NCBI GenBank assembly: GCA_964350145.1
Contig: CAYGJL010000058.1
Location: forward strand, 1-12,680
DNA: 12,680 nt
From: JACDCY01 sp964350145
GTDB lineage: Bacteria; Gemmatimonadota; Gemmatimonadetes; Gemmatimonadales; Gemmatimonadaceae
Reading direction: 5' to 3'
The notes beneath the pieces were generated by a model, which worked only from the letters and a program-made list of their open reading frames with translations, ran no database searches and was not told where the DNA came from. Shown one piece after another: positions 1-6,325 of the stretch. The position numbers were made by a program, and so were the translations under genes. Position 1 is the first letter of the stretch. Every line of letters begins with the position of its first letter.

Positions 1-64
1 GGTGCAGGCGGCCGGGTCATACACCGGCCAATATCTCAAGCCAATCCTGCAGCCGGCACGATAG
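1..64 (+). CDS. uvrA: UvrA C-terminus (partial; 5' part lies outside the window)
   Basis: Reading from base 2 gives 20 residues ending ...SYTGQYLKPILQPAR and a TAG stop at 62-64. The string SYTGQYLKP(I/L)L is the characteristic extreme C-terminus of the excinuclease ABC subunit A ATPase, which recognises damaged DNA in nucleotide excision repair. Only this tail is present, so no ATPase or zinc-finger motif can be checked. The reading frame and stop are seen directly; the family call rests on recognising this short conserved tail. The next gene starts 37 bp downstream on the same strand. Confidence 0.75.
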   Translation, partial: VQAAGSYTGQYLKPILQPAR

Positions 65-101
65 CGTAGAACTTCGCTGGGCCGGCGGCATATTAGCCGG
101 C

Positions 102-929
102 ATGAGATCCTGGGCATTCCGTCGTCCGGCCCTGGTCAGTTGCCTGCTCACGCTGGCCGCGTGCGACGTGGTAGATCCGTGGCTCGCGCCCGGCGCCGAG
201 GAGTTTGCTCCGCCGCCGGTGTACGAGCGCTGGTGGTCCATGGTCGAATCCTGTTCCGGCCTTTCGCGCCCGATGGGAGAGGTGCCGTTCTACGTAGTTC
301 GCGGCGCGAACAGTATCCCGCTCGAAAACGGTGACGGGGTCGCCGCATACTGGTCACCGGCCGGAGATTGGATCGTGGTTGCCGAGTACTACCAGATGTT
401 CGGCTCGGTGGTTCGGCATGAAATGCTGCACGCCCTCCTCCGGCGTACCGGGCATGCACGCGAGATATTCCTCGACCGGTGCGCGGGAGTCGCCCTGTGC
501 GGACCAACGTGCCGGAGAGACGCGGGGCCGGCCCCCGTTCCATCCGCTTCCATGCCGCGGCTGCACCCGAGTGACCTGGCGCTTGGGCTCGAAGTGTCGC
601 CGCAGGCACCCCGTCCCAGCGAGGACCAAGGATTTTTCACGATTATCGTCACCGCGCGGAATTCATCGAGCGAGGCAGTGTTGGTCGAGGGGGGCGGCGG
701 TTTTTCGCTGGAGTTCTCCGGGCCCGCGGGAGATTTCTTCGAGCGTCATCCCCCCGTCGCCATCGAGAGCTTCCTGTTTGCCCCCGGTGAGACGAAGCGG
801 CAGATGTACGACTTCAGGATCGGCCCCAGCGACGCGACCGGCAGGGCGTACCCCGTGGGAGAGTACGTGATGCGTGGCGCCTACGGGAATGTGTGGAGCG
901 CATCGCGCACGCTGACGCTCGTCCCATGA
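102..929 (+). CDS. Lipoprotein with HExxH zinc-metallopeptidase motif and C-terminal beta-sandwich-like domain
   Basis: The protein has 275 residues. It starts with a basic stretch (RSWAFRRP), a short hydrophobic core and a lipobox LAAC with Cys21, so it is probably exported and lipid-anchored. Residues 106-110 read HEMLH, a gluzincin/metzincin-type HExxH zinc site. His118, Glu121 or Asp125 could supply the third ligand, and Cys127, Cys133 and Cys137 follow closely. The spacing does not match the metzincin HExxHxxGxxH pattern. Residues about 150-275 look like all-beta strands (FFTIIVTARNSSS, FAPGETKRQ, YPVGEYVMRG), similar in style to the BsuPI-type intracellular proteinase inhibitor fold; this is inference. 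No strong Shine-Dalgarno precedes the ATG, which was chosen because it gives the intact signal peptide. The exact family is not recognised, and proteolytic activity is unproven. Confidence 0.7.
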   Translation: MRSWAFRRPALVSCLLTLAACDVVDPWLAPGAEEFAPPPVYERWWSMVESCSGLSRPMGEVPFYVVRGANSIPLENGDGVAAYWSPAGDWIVVAEYYQMFGSVVRHEMLHALLRRTGHAREIFLDRCAGVALCGPTCRRDAGPAPVPSASMPRLHPSDLALGLEVSPQAPRPSEDQGFFTIIVTARNSSSEAVLVEGGGGFSLEFSGPAGDFFERHPPVAIESFLFAPGETKRQMYDFRIGPSDATGRAYPVGEYVMRGAYGNVWSASRTLTLVP

Positions 930-1308
930 TGCATGGCGATTTGCCCGCCGCTCGCTTCTCGGCCGCGCTCGGCTTGCGCGCGGCGGCTTTATTCGTCTGG
1001 CGGAGCACACGCCTCGCGAGCTCGTCATCGGTACCGTTGTGCACGTTCCGCCCGGCGCGCGCGACACTCTCACGCCGCAGCTCTTCATTAGGCCGGCGGC
1101 GGGTTACGCGCTCGCGGCGATGAAATTTCTCGTCACGGCGGACGGTCCGAACGCGTCCATCGTGTCCACGGAGACGCGCGTGTTCGCGAACGGACGATCC
1201 GCGCGTCGCCGCTTCGCTGTGTACTGGCGAGTCATCTATCCCGGCAGCGCGATCATTCGGCGGATGTGGCTGCGCGCGATTCGGGAGCGGGCGACGGGGC
1301 GGCCCTAG
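916..1308 (+). pseudogene. 5'-truncated relic of a conserved SRPBCC-like hypothetical protein
   Basis: The frame is open from just after a TGA at 913-915 to a TAG at 1306-1308. From about 982 it reads GGFIRLAEHTPRELVIGTV and later STETRVFANGRSARRRFAVY, then YWRVIYPGSAIIRRMWLRAI. The phrases 'TETRV...RRRF..YW....PGS.(L/I)IRR..LRAI' resemble the C-terminal half of a family of roughly 180-190-residue uncharacterised bacterial proteins, probably SRPBCC/START-like; this comes from memory of the pattern. The only in-frame start in this part is GTG at 1039, which would cut through the conserved segment, and about 80-100 N-terminal residues are missing. The simplest reading is a gene that lost its 5' half next to the lipoprotein gene. 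A short functional protein starting at 1039 (89 residues) is less likely. Confidence 0.55.
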
Positions 1309-1378
1309 GTGCGGCGGGAGCAAAGGTTTGCCAAATTCGGTCCGCCGCACCAACCGTTCCTGAAGCGGAGTCGCTGAA

Positions 1379-1900
1379 ATGTCGGATTCAATTGCAACGC
1401 TGCTGCTCGAGAACATTCAGCCCCGTCCCGGACGCGGCAGCTGGCACGGCGGGCCCACCGCCGTCGGCGCACTCCGCGGAGTATCGGCGGAGCAGGCGGC
1501 GTGGACGCCGGCGCCAGGACGGAAGAATATCTGGCAGCTCACGCTCCACATCGCCTATTGGAAGTACGCGGTGCGGCGGCGGATCGAAGGCGGCGCCGAC
1601 TCCCGCTTCCCGCGCGTGCCGGCGAACTGGCCTCGATTGCCGACGCCCGCCGACGAGCGCGCGTGGCGGCAGGACGTGGCGCTGCTGAAGCACGAGCACG
1701 CGCGGCTCGTAGAAGTAATCGCCGCGGTCCCGCCGAGCCGGTACGGCGTCGAAGTCCCCGAGGGCAAACGCTGGACGATCGGCGAGATGATCCTCGGAAT
1801 CGCGCAGCACGATGCGTATCACACGGGCCAGATCCAACTACTCAAGCGATTGTGGGCGAGCCTGGCGGACGCGCGACCGGACGATAACATACGGTCGTGA
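1379..1900 (+). CDS. DinB-family four-helix-bundle metal-binding protein
   Basis: 173 residues, the usual size for the DinB/YfiT-like superfamily. The typical metal triad is visible: His57 in LTLHIAYW, and His144 and His148 in GIAQHDAYHTGQI. The superfamily includes thiol-dependent transferases (bacillithiol, mycothiol or glutathione S-transferases) and many damage- or stress-induced proteins of unknown substrate, so the reaction here cannot be named. The ATG at 1379 is supported by GGAG at 1367-1370 with 8 nt spacing. It is the first gene of a same-strand run with the methyltransferase-like gene (55 bp downstream) and the carbonic anhydrase. A second, divergent DinB-type gene lies at 8151. 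Confidence 0.85.
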   Translation: MSDSIATLLLENIQPRPGRGSWHGGPTAVGALRGVSAEQAAWTPAPGRKNIWQLTLHIAYWKYAVRRRIEGGADSRFPRVPANWPRLPTPADERAWRQDVALLKHEHARLVEVIAAVPPSRYGVEVPEGKRWTIGEMILGIAQHDAYHTGQIQLLKRLWASLADARPDDNIRS

Positions 1901-1955
1901 CTCAAATATTGATCGGCAAGGGCGTACGGCCCGTTCACCGCCGCCGATAGCTTTG

Positions 1956-2417
1956 ATGCGTAGGCTCGACGTGCGGGTTCCGCCACCCCTTGTCGCCGCG
2001 GCGGCCGCGCTAGTGATGTGGCTGATCACGCGGTGGGTTCCGACTTGGGCGTTGCCCTTCGAAAGGCACGCCCAGGTCGCGATGGGCCTGGCCGTCATCG
2101 GCATCGCGGCCGTCGTGATCGGCGCGCTCCAGTTTCACCGCGCGCGCACGACGCTCACCCCACTGAATCCCGGCGCGGCATCCGCGCTCGTCGTCTCCGG
2201 CATCTATCGCTACACCCGAAACCCGATGTACCTCGGAGTTGCCATCCTCCTGCTGTCGTGGGCGATCTACCTGTCGCATCCGCTGTCTGTACTCGGCATC
2301 ATTGCCTTCGTCGCGTACATTCATCGCTTCCAGATACTTCCCGAGGAGAGAGCATTGCGGGCCTTGTTCCCCGGAGCGTTCGAAGCGTACGCGCGAGCGG
2401 TGCGCCGCTGGATATGA
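1956..2417 (+). CDS. Isoprenylcysteine carboxyl methyltransferase (ICMT/PEMT-like) family membrane protein
   Basis: 153 residues. Hydrophobic segments lie at about 10-28, 40-58 and 93-125. The conserved core SGIYRYTRNPMYLG (81-94) and the C-terminal pattern ILPEERALRALFPGAFEAYARAVRRW (E-E-x-L...FG-x-x-Y...RW) match the ICMT/PEMT-type membrane methyltransferases, which use S-adenosylmethionine. Bacteria lack the prenylated CaaX proteins of eukaryotes, so the acceptor is unknown; phospholipid or small-molecule methylation is possible. The frame is open further upstream to 1812, but that part overlaps the dinB gene and does not read as coding, so ATG 1956 (or the adjacent TTG 1953) is preferred. 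There is no clear Shine-Dalgarno. The carbonic anhydrase start follows 22 bp after the stop. Confidence 0.8.
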   Translation: MRRLDVRVPPPLVAAAAALVMWLITRWVPTWALPFERHAQVAMGLAVIGIAAVVIGALQFHRARTTLTPLNPGAASALVVSGIYRYTRNPMYLGVAILLLSWAIYLSHPLSVLGIIAFVAYIHRFQILPEERALRALFPGAFEAYARAVRRWI

Positions 2418-2439
2418 CGCGCCAACGGAGTGCGACGGC

Positions 2440-3075
2440 ATGCCGACGATAGTCCCGGCGCGCGAAGCGCTCGCCCGGCTGGAGGAGGGGAACCGCCGGT
2501 TCGCCTCGCACGAGCGCGGCTCCGACCCTTTCCTCAGCCACACGCCGCTCGCCGAGCTCGCCGCGCGGCAAAACCCGTTCGCGATTATTCTCGGCTGCTC
2601 GGACTCGCGCGTACCCGCCGAGATCGTGTTCGATCAGGGGCTCGGCGATTTGTTCGTGATTCGCGTCGCGGGAAATATCGTGGCTCCGTCACAGGTCGGG
2701 AGCGTCGAGTTCGCCGCAGCGAGATTCGGCACGAGACTGGTCGTGGTGCTCGGCCATTCGCAGTGCGGCGCGATCCTGGCGACGCTCGAGGAGCTGCAGC
2801 AGCCCACTGAAAACCAGTCGCGCAACATGCAGGCGATCGTGGATCGCGTGCGGCCGTCGGTCGAAGGACTCCTCGCGACGGATCTGGCGATGGATCCCGA
2901 CGAGCTGGTGGAGAAAGCGGTGAGAACGAACATCCAGACTTCGGTGGACCACCTGCGCAACGGATCGCCGGTGCTCGAGCAGCTCATCCACGAGGGAAAA
3001 TTGCTCGTCGTCGGCGCCGAATATTCGTTGGAGACGGGCGTCGTGGATTTCTTCGACGACGGGACGAACGGCTAG
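2440..3075 (+). CDS. Beta-class carbonic anhydrase
   Basis: 211 residues, a normal length for bacterial beta-carbonic anhydrases, which interconvert CO2 and bicarbonate in the cytoplasm. The zinc and catalytic residues are all present: Cys53, Asp55 and Arg57 in GCSDSRVPAE, and His106 and Cys109 in GHSQCGA. Other family hallmarks are EGNRRF (16-21), GLGDLFVIRVAGN (67-79) and the C-terminal LVVGAEYSLETGVVDFF. The ATG at 2440 has CGGAG at 2426-2430 with 9 nt spacing. The frame is open upstream to 2239, but that portion overlaps the preceding gene and is not family-like. It is the last gene of the plus-strand run and converges on a minus-strand ORF ending 10 bp away. A degraded second copy of the last 33 codons of such a gene lies at 4156-4253. 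Confidence 0.95.
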   Translation: MPTIVPAREALARLEEGNRRFASHERGSDPFLSHTPLAELAARQNPFAIILGCSDSRVPAEIVFDQGLGDLFVIRVAGNIVAPSQVGSVEFAAARFGTRLVVVLGHSQCGAILATLEELQQPTENQSRNMQAIVDRVRPSVEGLLATDLAMDPDELVEKAVRTNIQTSVDHLRNGSPVLEQLIHEGKLLVVGAEYSLETGVVDFFDDGTNG

Positions 3076-3085
3076 CCGTCAGCTT

Positions 3086-3328
3086 TCAGCACGGGTCCGG
3101 AACATTCCTTTTCCACCTGACTCCTTCGCTCCGCAGCTGCTCGCGCGTCATCTTCAGCACGAGCACCTCGAAATCCTTCGGAGCCAGATTGGCGCAGATG
3201 TTCCGCAGCCGCTCGATCAGGCTCTTGCGGATGCAATCCTCCCTGCTCTCGGGACTGTCGGGATGAAGATGGAGGGGGTCACGACCCGCGTCGGCGGGTG
3301 GAATCGGTTTCTGGGGGATGCGAGTCAA
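3086..3328 (-). CDS. Small hypothetical protein, helical C-terminal half
   Basis: 80 residues from a TTG start (3326-3328). The first 28 residues are proline- and histidine-rich and look disordered. Residues 29-72 (SREDCIRKSLIERLRNICAN, then LAPKDFEVLVLKMTREQLRSEG) form amphipathic helices with regular charged/hydrophobic spacing and look like real coding sequence. No family is recognised. No Shine-Dalgarno supports the TTG and the frame continues upstream into the neighbouring gene, so the true 5' end is uncertain. The ORF lies 37 bp downstream of the RsbRD-like gene on the same strand and may share its transcript. It converges with the carbonic anhydrase gene. Confidence 0.45.
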   Translation of the reverse strand: MTRIPQKPIPPADAGRDPLHLHPDSPESREDCIRKSLIERLRNICANLAPKDFEVLVLKMTREQLRSEGVRWKRNVPDPC

Positions 3329-3365
3329 TCTTGCAAGGACGCAGCCAGTCCCGATTTGCGTCCGG

Positions 3366-3887
3366 TCAGGAACGAACGGTCTTCTTCAGCTCGAGCAGAT
3401 GCTTCGACCAGAGGCCGTTGGCTTCCATCTCCGCCTTGTGATAGCCGAGGATGGTGCCGCGCGTCGCGACCGAGAGCAGGCCGTCGATGACGAAGATCGC
3501 GTCGTACGATGTCGGAGGGCCGACCAGCGTCTTGAGCTGCCGCCAGGTTGCCGACCGCACCACATCGTACTCGGTGAAGATCGTATGCACGTCCACGGCC
3601 TGCCTGCGGCGATACTGCCCGTGGCGGCAGGCGGCGGCGATCATCGCGTCCACGCGCTCCTCGCGAGAGGCCGAGCTCATCGCGCAGTCGATCAGCCGCG
3701 TGATCACGCCCGCGAGGTCGTTTTGCCGCTCCCCTGCGGCCAACGCCGACCATGGCAGCGAGTCCGTGCTGCGATCCCAGTCAGCCATTATCTCGTCCAT
3801 CTCGGCGAGTAGCAGCGGATATAGCTTCGCGTAGTGCTCGACTTCGACGGCGCGGGCTGCCACAATTCTGCGCGCCACGTCGACCAC
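3366..3887 (-). CDS. RsbRD N-terminal-domain-like protein
   Basis: 173 residues from GTG at 3885-3887. It is an all-helical protein. Residues about 25-120 show the layout of the RsbRD/RsbT co-antagonist N-terminal domain: a WDRS helix, then a central HGQYRRRQAVDVHTIFTEYD segment (89-108) matching the 'HG..R..QG.....l..Ey..lr' signature. In stressosome-type proteins this module is a sensory/scaffold domain usually followed by a STAS domain, which is absent here, so the protein would be a stand-alone sensor module. The start is uncertain. In-frame protein-like sequence continues upstream to 3971 with no ATG, GTG or TTG. A CTG at 3918-3920 has an ideally spaced GGAG and would give an N-terminus LAESQELVSEPVVDVARRIV. 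Family assignment is from pattern memory. Confidence 0.65.
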   Translation of the reverse strand: MVDVARRIVAARAVEVEHYAKLYPLLLAEMDEIMADWDRSTDSLPWSALAAGERQNDLAGVITRLIDCAMSSASREERVDAMIAAACRHGQYRRRQAVDVHTIFTEYDVVRSATWRQLKTLVGPPTSYDAIFVIDGLLSVATRGTILGYHKAEMEANGLWSKHLLELKKTVRS

Positions 3888-4084
3888 CGGCTCGGATACG
3901 AGCTCTTGAGACTCTGCCAGAACGCCGCTCCGGACAAAAGGGTTGGAAGGTGCGGCAGCGAACCGATCCCATCATCGGTACGTTCCCGACCATCGAATGA
4001 TAATCTAATTGTCAGGATCGGACATTATTTTTGGAGGTTACGGGCATTAGCCCGCGTAATCGGCCCTTAACTGACCGAGGGAGC
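3888..4084. other. Intergenic region between divergent units, with a short hairpin
   Basis: This 197-bp stretch separates the minus-strand RsbRD-like gene from the plus-strand relic. Positions 3990-4040 are noticeably AT-richer than the surroundings, as expected of a promoter area, but no convincing paired -35/-10 elements are visible on either strand. A perfect 5-bp stem with a 4-nt loop, CGGGC-ATTA-GCCCG, lies at 4041-4054, without a T-tract. The first 84 bp are open in frame with the minus-strand gene and may belong to its coding region. Confidence 0.4.
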
Positions 4085-4156
4085 ATGCTCATCGCCGCGC
4101 CCGACCGTACGGAGTTTGCCGATTACTACCTGGTCGTAAGCCACGTTAACGACACA
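4085..4156 (+). pseudogene. Relic of a dinB-type gene (start plus an internally deleted segment)
   Basis: From ATG 4085 the sequence reads MLIAAPDRTEFADYYL and then VVSHVNDT. These align with residues 1-16 (MVISAPDRTEFADYYL) and 64-71 (VVSHMNDT) of the intact DinB-type protein at 8151. Codons 17-63 (141 bp) are missing exactly in frame. Over the 48 bp of the first block, 38 positions are identical and most differences are synonymous third-position changes. That suggests the relic descends from a paralog that was under selection rather than from a fresh copy of the downstream gene. Upstream, a GAGGGAGC precedes the ATG much as GAGGAAGC precedes the intact gene. Reading on gives a stop at 4163, so any product would be a 26-residue peptide. 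Confidence 0.75.
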
Positions 4157-4253
4157 AGCAGCTGATCAAAGACGACGTATTGCTTGTCGTCGGCGCGGAG
4201 TATTCGCTCGATACGGGGTCGTAGATTTCTTCTGCGAGCACGAGGGCGCTTAG
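4156..4253 (+). pseudogene. Relic of a beta-carbonic anhydrase 3' end with a frameshift
   Basis: This stretch reads KQLIKDDVLLVVGAEYSLDTG, then, after a 1-base deletion at about 4216-4218, VVDFFCEHEGA and TAG at 4251-4253. It aligns end to end with codons 180-211 of the intact enzyme (EQLIHEGKLLVVGAEYSLET and VVDFF) at 2977-3075. It lacks every zinc-binding and catalytic residue. It is fused without a gap to the dinB-type relic but is in a different frame from it. The amino-acid differences (KDD versus HEG; CEHEGA versus DDGTNG) suggest a paralogous carbonic anhydrase rather than a recent copy of the neighbour. Confidence 0.75.
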
Positions 4254-4361
4254 GGGCGCTAATCCGTCGAGGTGTCCTGGTGCGGGGGTGGCGGGAATGG
4301 TTGTAGTATCCGTACAGATGAACTCGTGCGTAAGTCAACGTCCTCGCTCGGAAAGGACCCG

Positions 4362-4808
4362 GTGACACGGGACAAGCCCGGCGAACGGGTTGTGCGCCGC
4401 CTGATAAGCAGCCGCCAGCCTCGAGGAGCCGGGAGAGGCGACACGGCTGCGTGGGCGGCGGCAGCCGCATGCGACGATCTGTATCGAGATCTGTCGCACT
4501 GGGTTGGAGCCGACGGGTGTCACGCGCTCTTCTCTCGCTCGCTCGCGCAATCCCGCAGGGAACGCGCGGCGTTGGAGTTGATTCGGCTCAGCGCCGGCTC
4601 CGAGCCCTACGTCGATGGTGTCGCAGAATGTCTTATTGAGCACGGCGACGGCGCCACCGCGGAGGCTCTGGAAGTGATGCTGGTCCGTCTGGTAGAGCTC
4701 CTCGAACGACTCGTCGGAGACGAGATGGCCATGAAACTGATCGAGCGGAGCATTGCCGCATCCGAAGGCGGTGGTAAAACGCCCGAGGACATAGAGGAGG
4801 AAGCGTGA
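4362..4808 (+). CDS. Small helical protein upstream of the KaiC-like ATPase, function unknown
   Basis: 148 residues from GTG 4362. The body is helical and acidic: DDLYRDLSHWVGADGCHALF, then a RERAALELIRL segment, SEPYVDGVAECLIEHG, and a long leucine-rich helix EVMLVRLVELLERLVGDEMA followed by KLIERSI. I recall similar uncharacterised proteins (WVG-DGCHALF...GDxMAxKLIERS) in environmental bacteria but no named function. GTG 4362 is preferred because GGAAAGGA (4350-4357) lies just upstream. Earlier in-frame starts (GTG 4326, GTG 4272) would add cysteine- and serine-rich residues that look non-coding. Its TGA stop overlaps the ATG of the KaiC-like gene by one base (TGATG), and AGGAGG at 4795-4800 lies in its 3' end, so the two are translationally coupled. 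It may bind or regulate the ATPase or the kinase; this is inference from position. Confidence 0.7.
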   Translation: MTRDKPGERVVRRLISSRQPRGAGRGDTAAWAAAAACDDLYRDLSHWVGADGCHALFSRSLAQSRRERAALELIRLSAGSEPYVDGVAECLIEHGDGATAEALEVMLVRLVELLERLVGDEMAMKLIERSIAASEGGGKTPEDIEEEA

Positions 4809-6319
4809 TGAAAGGCAGGCAAGCGGAAATCCGGAGTCTTCCCAGCGGAGTGCCCGGTCTCGATATCGTGCTCGGCGGCGGGCTGCCGGAGTTCTCCTTC
4901 AATCTGATTGCGGGAGGACCCGGGTCGGGCAAGACGACGCTCGCGCACCAGATCATGTTTGCGAACGCGACGGTGGCGCGGCCGGCGCTGTATTTCACAG
5001 TGCTCGGCGAGCCGGCGCTCAAGATGCTGCGGTATCAGCGGCAGTTCAGCTTCTTCGATCCGGACTTCACCGGTTCCGCCATCCAGTTCATCAACCTGAG
5101 CACGGAGGTGATGGAACAGGATCTCGGCCAGGTCCTGCACCGGATAATCGGCGAAATCGAGCGCGTCTCGCCAGGCATCGTAGTCGTCGATTCATTCCGG
5201 ACGATCGGCGGCCGGCCGGACCGCGCCGAAAGGGGAACAACGTCCGAGCTCGAGAATTTCGTTCAGCGTCTCGCCCTGCACTTGACCAGCTGGGAAGTCA
5301 CCTCTTTCCTGCTCGGGGAGTACGCCGAGGAAGAGCAGCGCAATCCCGTGTTCACGGTGGCCGACGGGATACTCTGGCTCACTCAGGCAACCGACCGGAA
5401 CTCGGTCGTCAGAAAGCTGCAGGTTGTAAAGGTGCGCGGGCGCTCCACGATGCCCGGGCTGCACACGTTCAAAATCTCTGATGACGGTCTCCAGATATTT
5501 CCGCGAATTCCGGAGCAGACGACCAAACGGGTTCGGCAGCAGCGCGGGAGGCTATCTACGGGTGTGCCGGGGCTGGACGAGATGATCGGTGGCGGCGTCG
5601 TTTCCGGAGACGCGGTTCTGCTCACCGGGCCGGCGGGCAGCGGCAAGTCGACGGTCGCGACGCAGTTCATGGCGACGGGATTGGCGAACGGCGAGACCGG
5701 GGTAATCGCGATCTTCGAAGAGTATCCGGAGGAATATCTCGCCCGGGCCGGCAAGCGAAACCCCGTTATTGCCAAGATGATCAAGGCCGGGAAGTTGGAG
5801 CTGATTTACCTGCGACCTCTCGATCTATCCGTCGACGAAGCGCTCGCGGCCATACTCGAGGCTGTGGAGCGACTCGGAGCCAAGCGGGTCGTCATCGACT
5901 CGCTGTCCGGCTTCGAAGTCGCTCTGGCTCCGACGTTCCGCGAGGATTTCCGCGAGTCGTTCTACCGGCTGGTCGGAACGCTGACGGCCGTCGGCGTTAC
6001 GGTATTCATGACCGCCGAAGTCGTGGAGGGATTCTCCGACGTTCGGTTCACTACCGAGAAAGTCTCGTTCATCACCGATGAGATCATAATTCAGCGTTAC
6101 ATAGAGATCGAAGGAGAGCTCAAGCGGGTTATGGCCGTGATCAAGATGCGCGGCAGCAAGCACAGTCACGAATTGCGGATGTATGAGGTCACCCCGAAGG
6201 GCGTGGTTGTCGGCGACGCACTCACGGAATACGACGGCATCATCACGGGGAATCCATTTGTGCGGACCGTGCCCGTGGGTGCCGTAGCGAGACCGCCAGC
6301 CAAACGCCGGGGGAGGTAG
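4808..6319 (+). CDS. KaiC-like double RecA-domain ATPase
   Basis: 503 residues, close to the 519 of cyanobacterial KaiC, with two RecA/KaiC domains. Domain 1 (about 8-235) has RSLPSGVPGLDIVLGGGLP, Walker A GGPGSGKTT (36-44) and Walker B IVVVDS (124-129). Domain 2 (about 245-485) has the matching RLSTGVPGLDEMIGGG, Walker A GPAGSGKST (274-282), the catalytic Glu-Glu pair (304-305 in IFEEYPEE) and Walker B VVIDS (361-365). Domain 1 lacks the Glu pair, having Leu66-Gly67 instead. In the region equivalent to the KaiC phosphorylation loop, Ser420 and Thr415 match S431 and T426, but T432 is Phe421. It lies in an operon with the helical protein upstream (1-base overlap) and the kinase downstream (6 bp). 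AGGAGG is 7 nt before the ATG. No kaiA or kaiB is visible. A clock role is not established; it may act as an ATP-driven oligomeric signalling hub. Confidence 0.93.
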   Translation: MKGRQAEIRSLPSGVPGLDIVLGGGLPEFSFNLIAGGPGSGKTTLAHQIMFANATVARPALYFTVLGEPALKMLRYQRQFSFFDPDFTGSAIQFINLSTEVMEQDLGQVLHRIIGEIERVSPGIVVVDSFRTIGGRPDRAERGTTSELENFVQRLALHLTSWEVTSFLLGEYAEEEQRNPVFTVADGILWLTQATDRNSVVRKLQVVKVRGRSTMPGLHTFKISDDGLQIFPRIPEQTTKRVRQQRGRLSTGVPGLDEMIGGGVVSGDAVLLTGPAGSGKSTVATQFMATGLANGETGVIAIFEEYPEEYLARAGKRNPVIAKMIKAGKLELIYLRPLDLSVDEALAAILEAVERLGAKRVVIDSLSGFEVALAPTFREDFRESFYRLVGTLTAVGVTVFMTAEVVEGFSDVRFTTEKVSFITDEIIIQRYIEIEGELKRVMAVIKMRGSKHSHELRMYEVTPKGVVVGDALTEYDGIITGNPFVRTVPVGAVARPPAKRRGR

Positions 6320-6325
6320 TACCAG

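Noticed and set aside
3318..3812. 164-residue plus-strand ORF opposite the RsbRD-like gene
   Set aside because: It is arginine- and histidine-rich with no domain pattern, and it is antisense to a better-supported coding frame; such shadows are common in GC-rich DNA.
3999..4028. Possible promoter (GATAAT at 3999-4004; TTGTCA at 4009-4014 with CATTAT at 4023-4028)
   Set aside because: No -35/-10 pair has acceptable spacing on either strand; the boxes are 8 bp apart or lack a partner.
4272..4361. Longer N-terminus for the small helical protein (from GTG 4272)
   Set aside because: The added residues are Gly/Cys/Ser-rich with no ribosome site, whereas GTG 4362 has GGAAAGGA just upstream.
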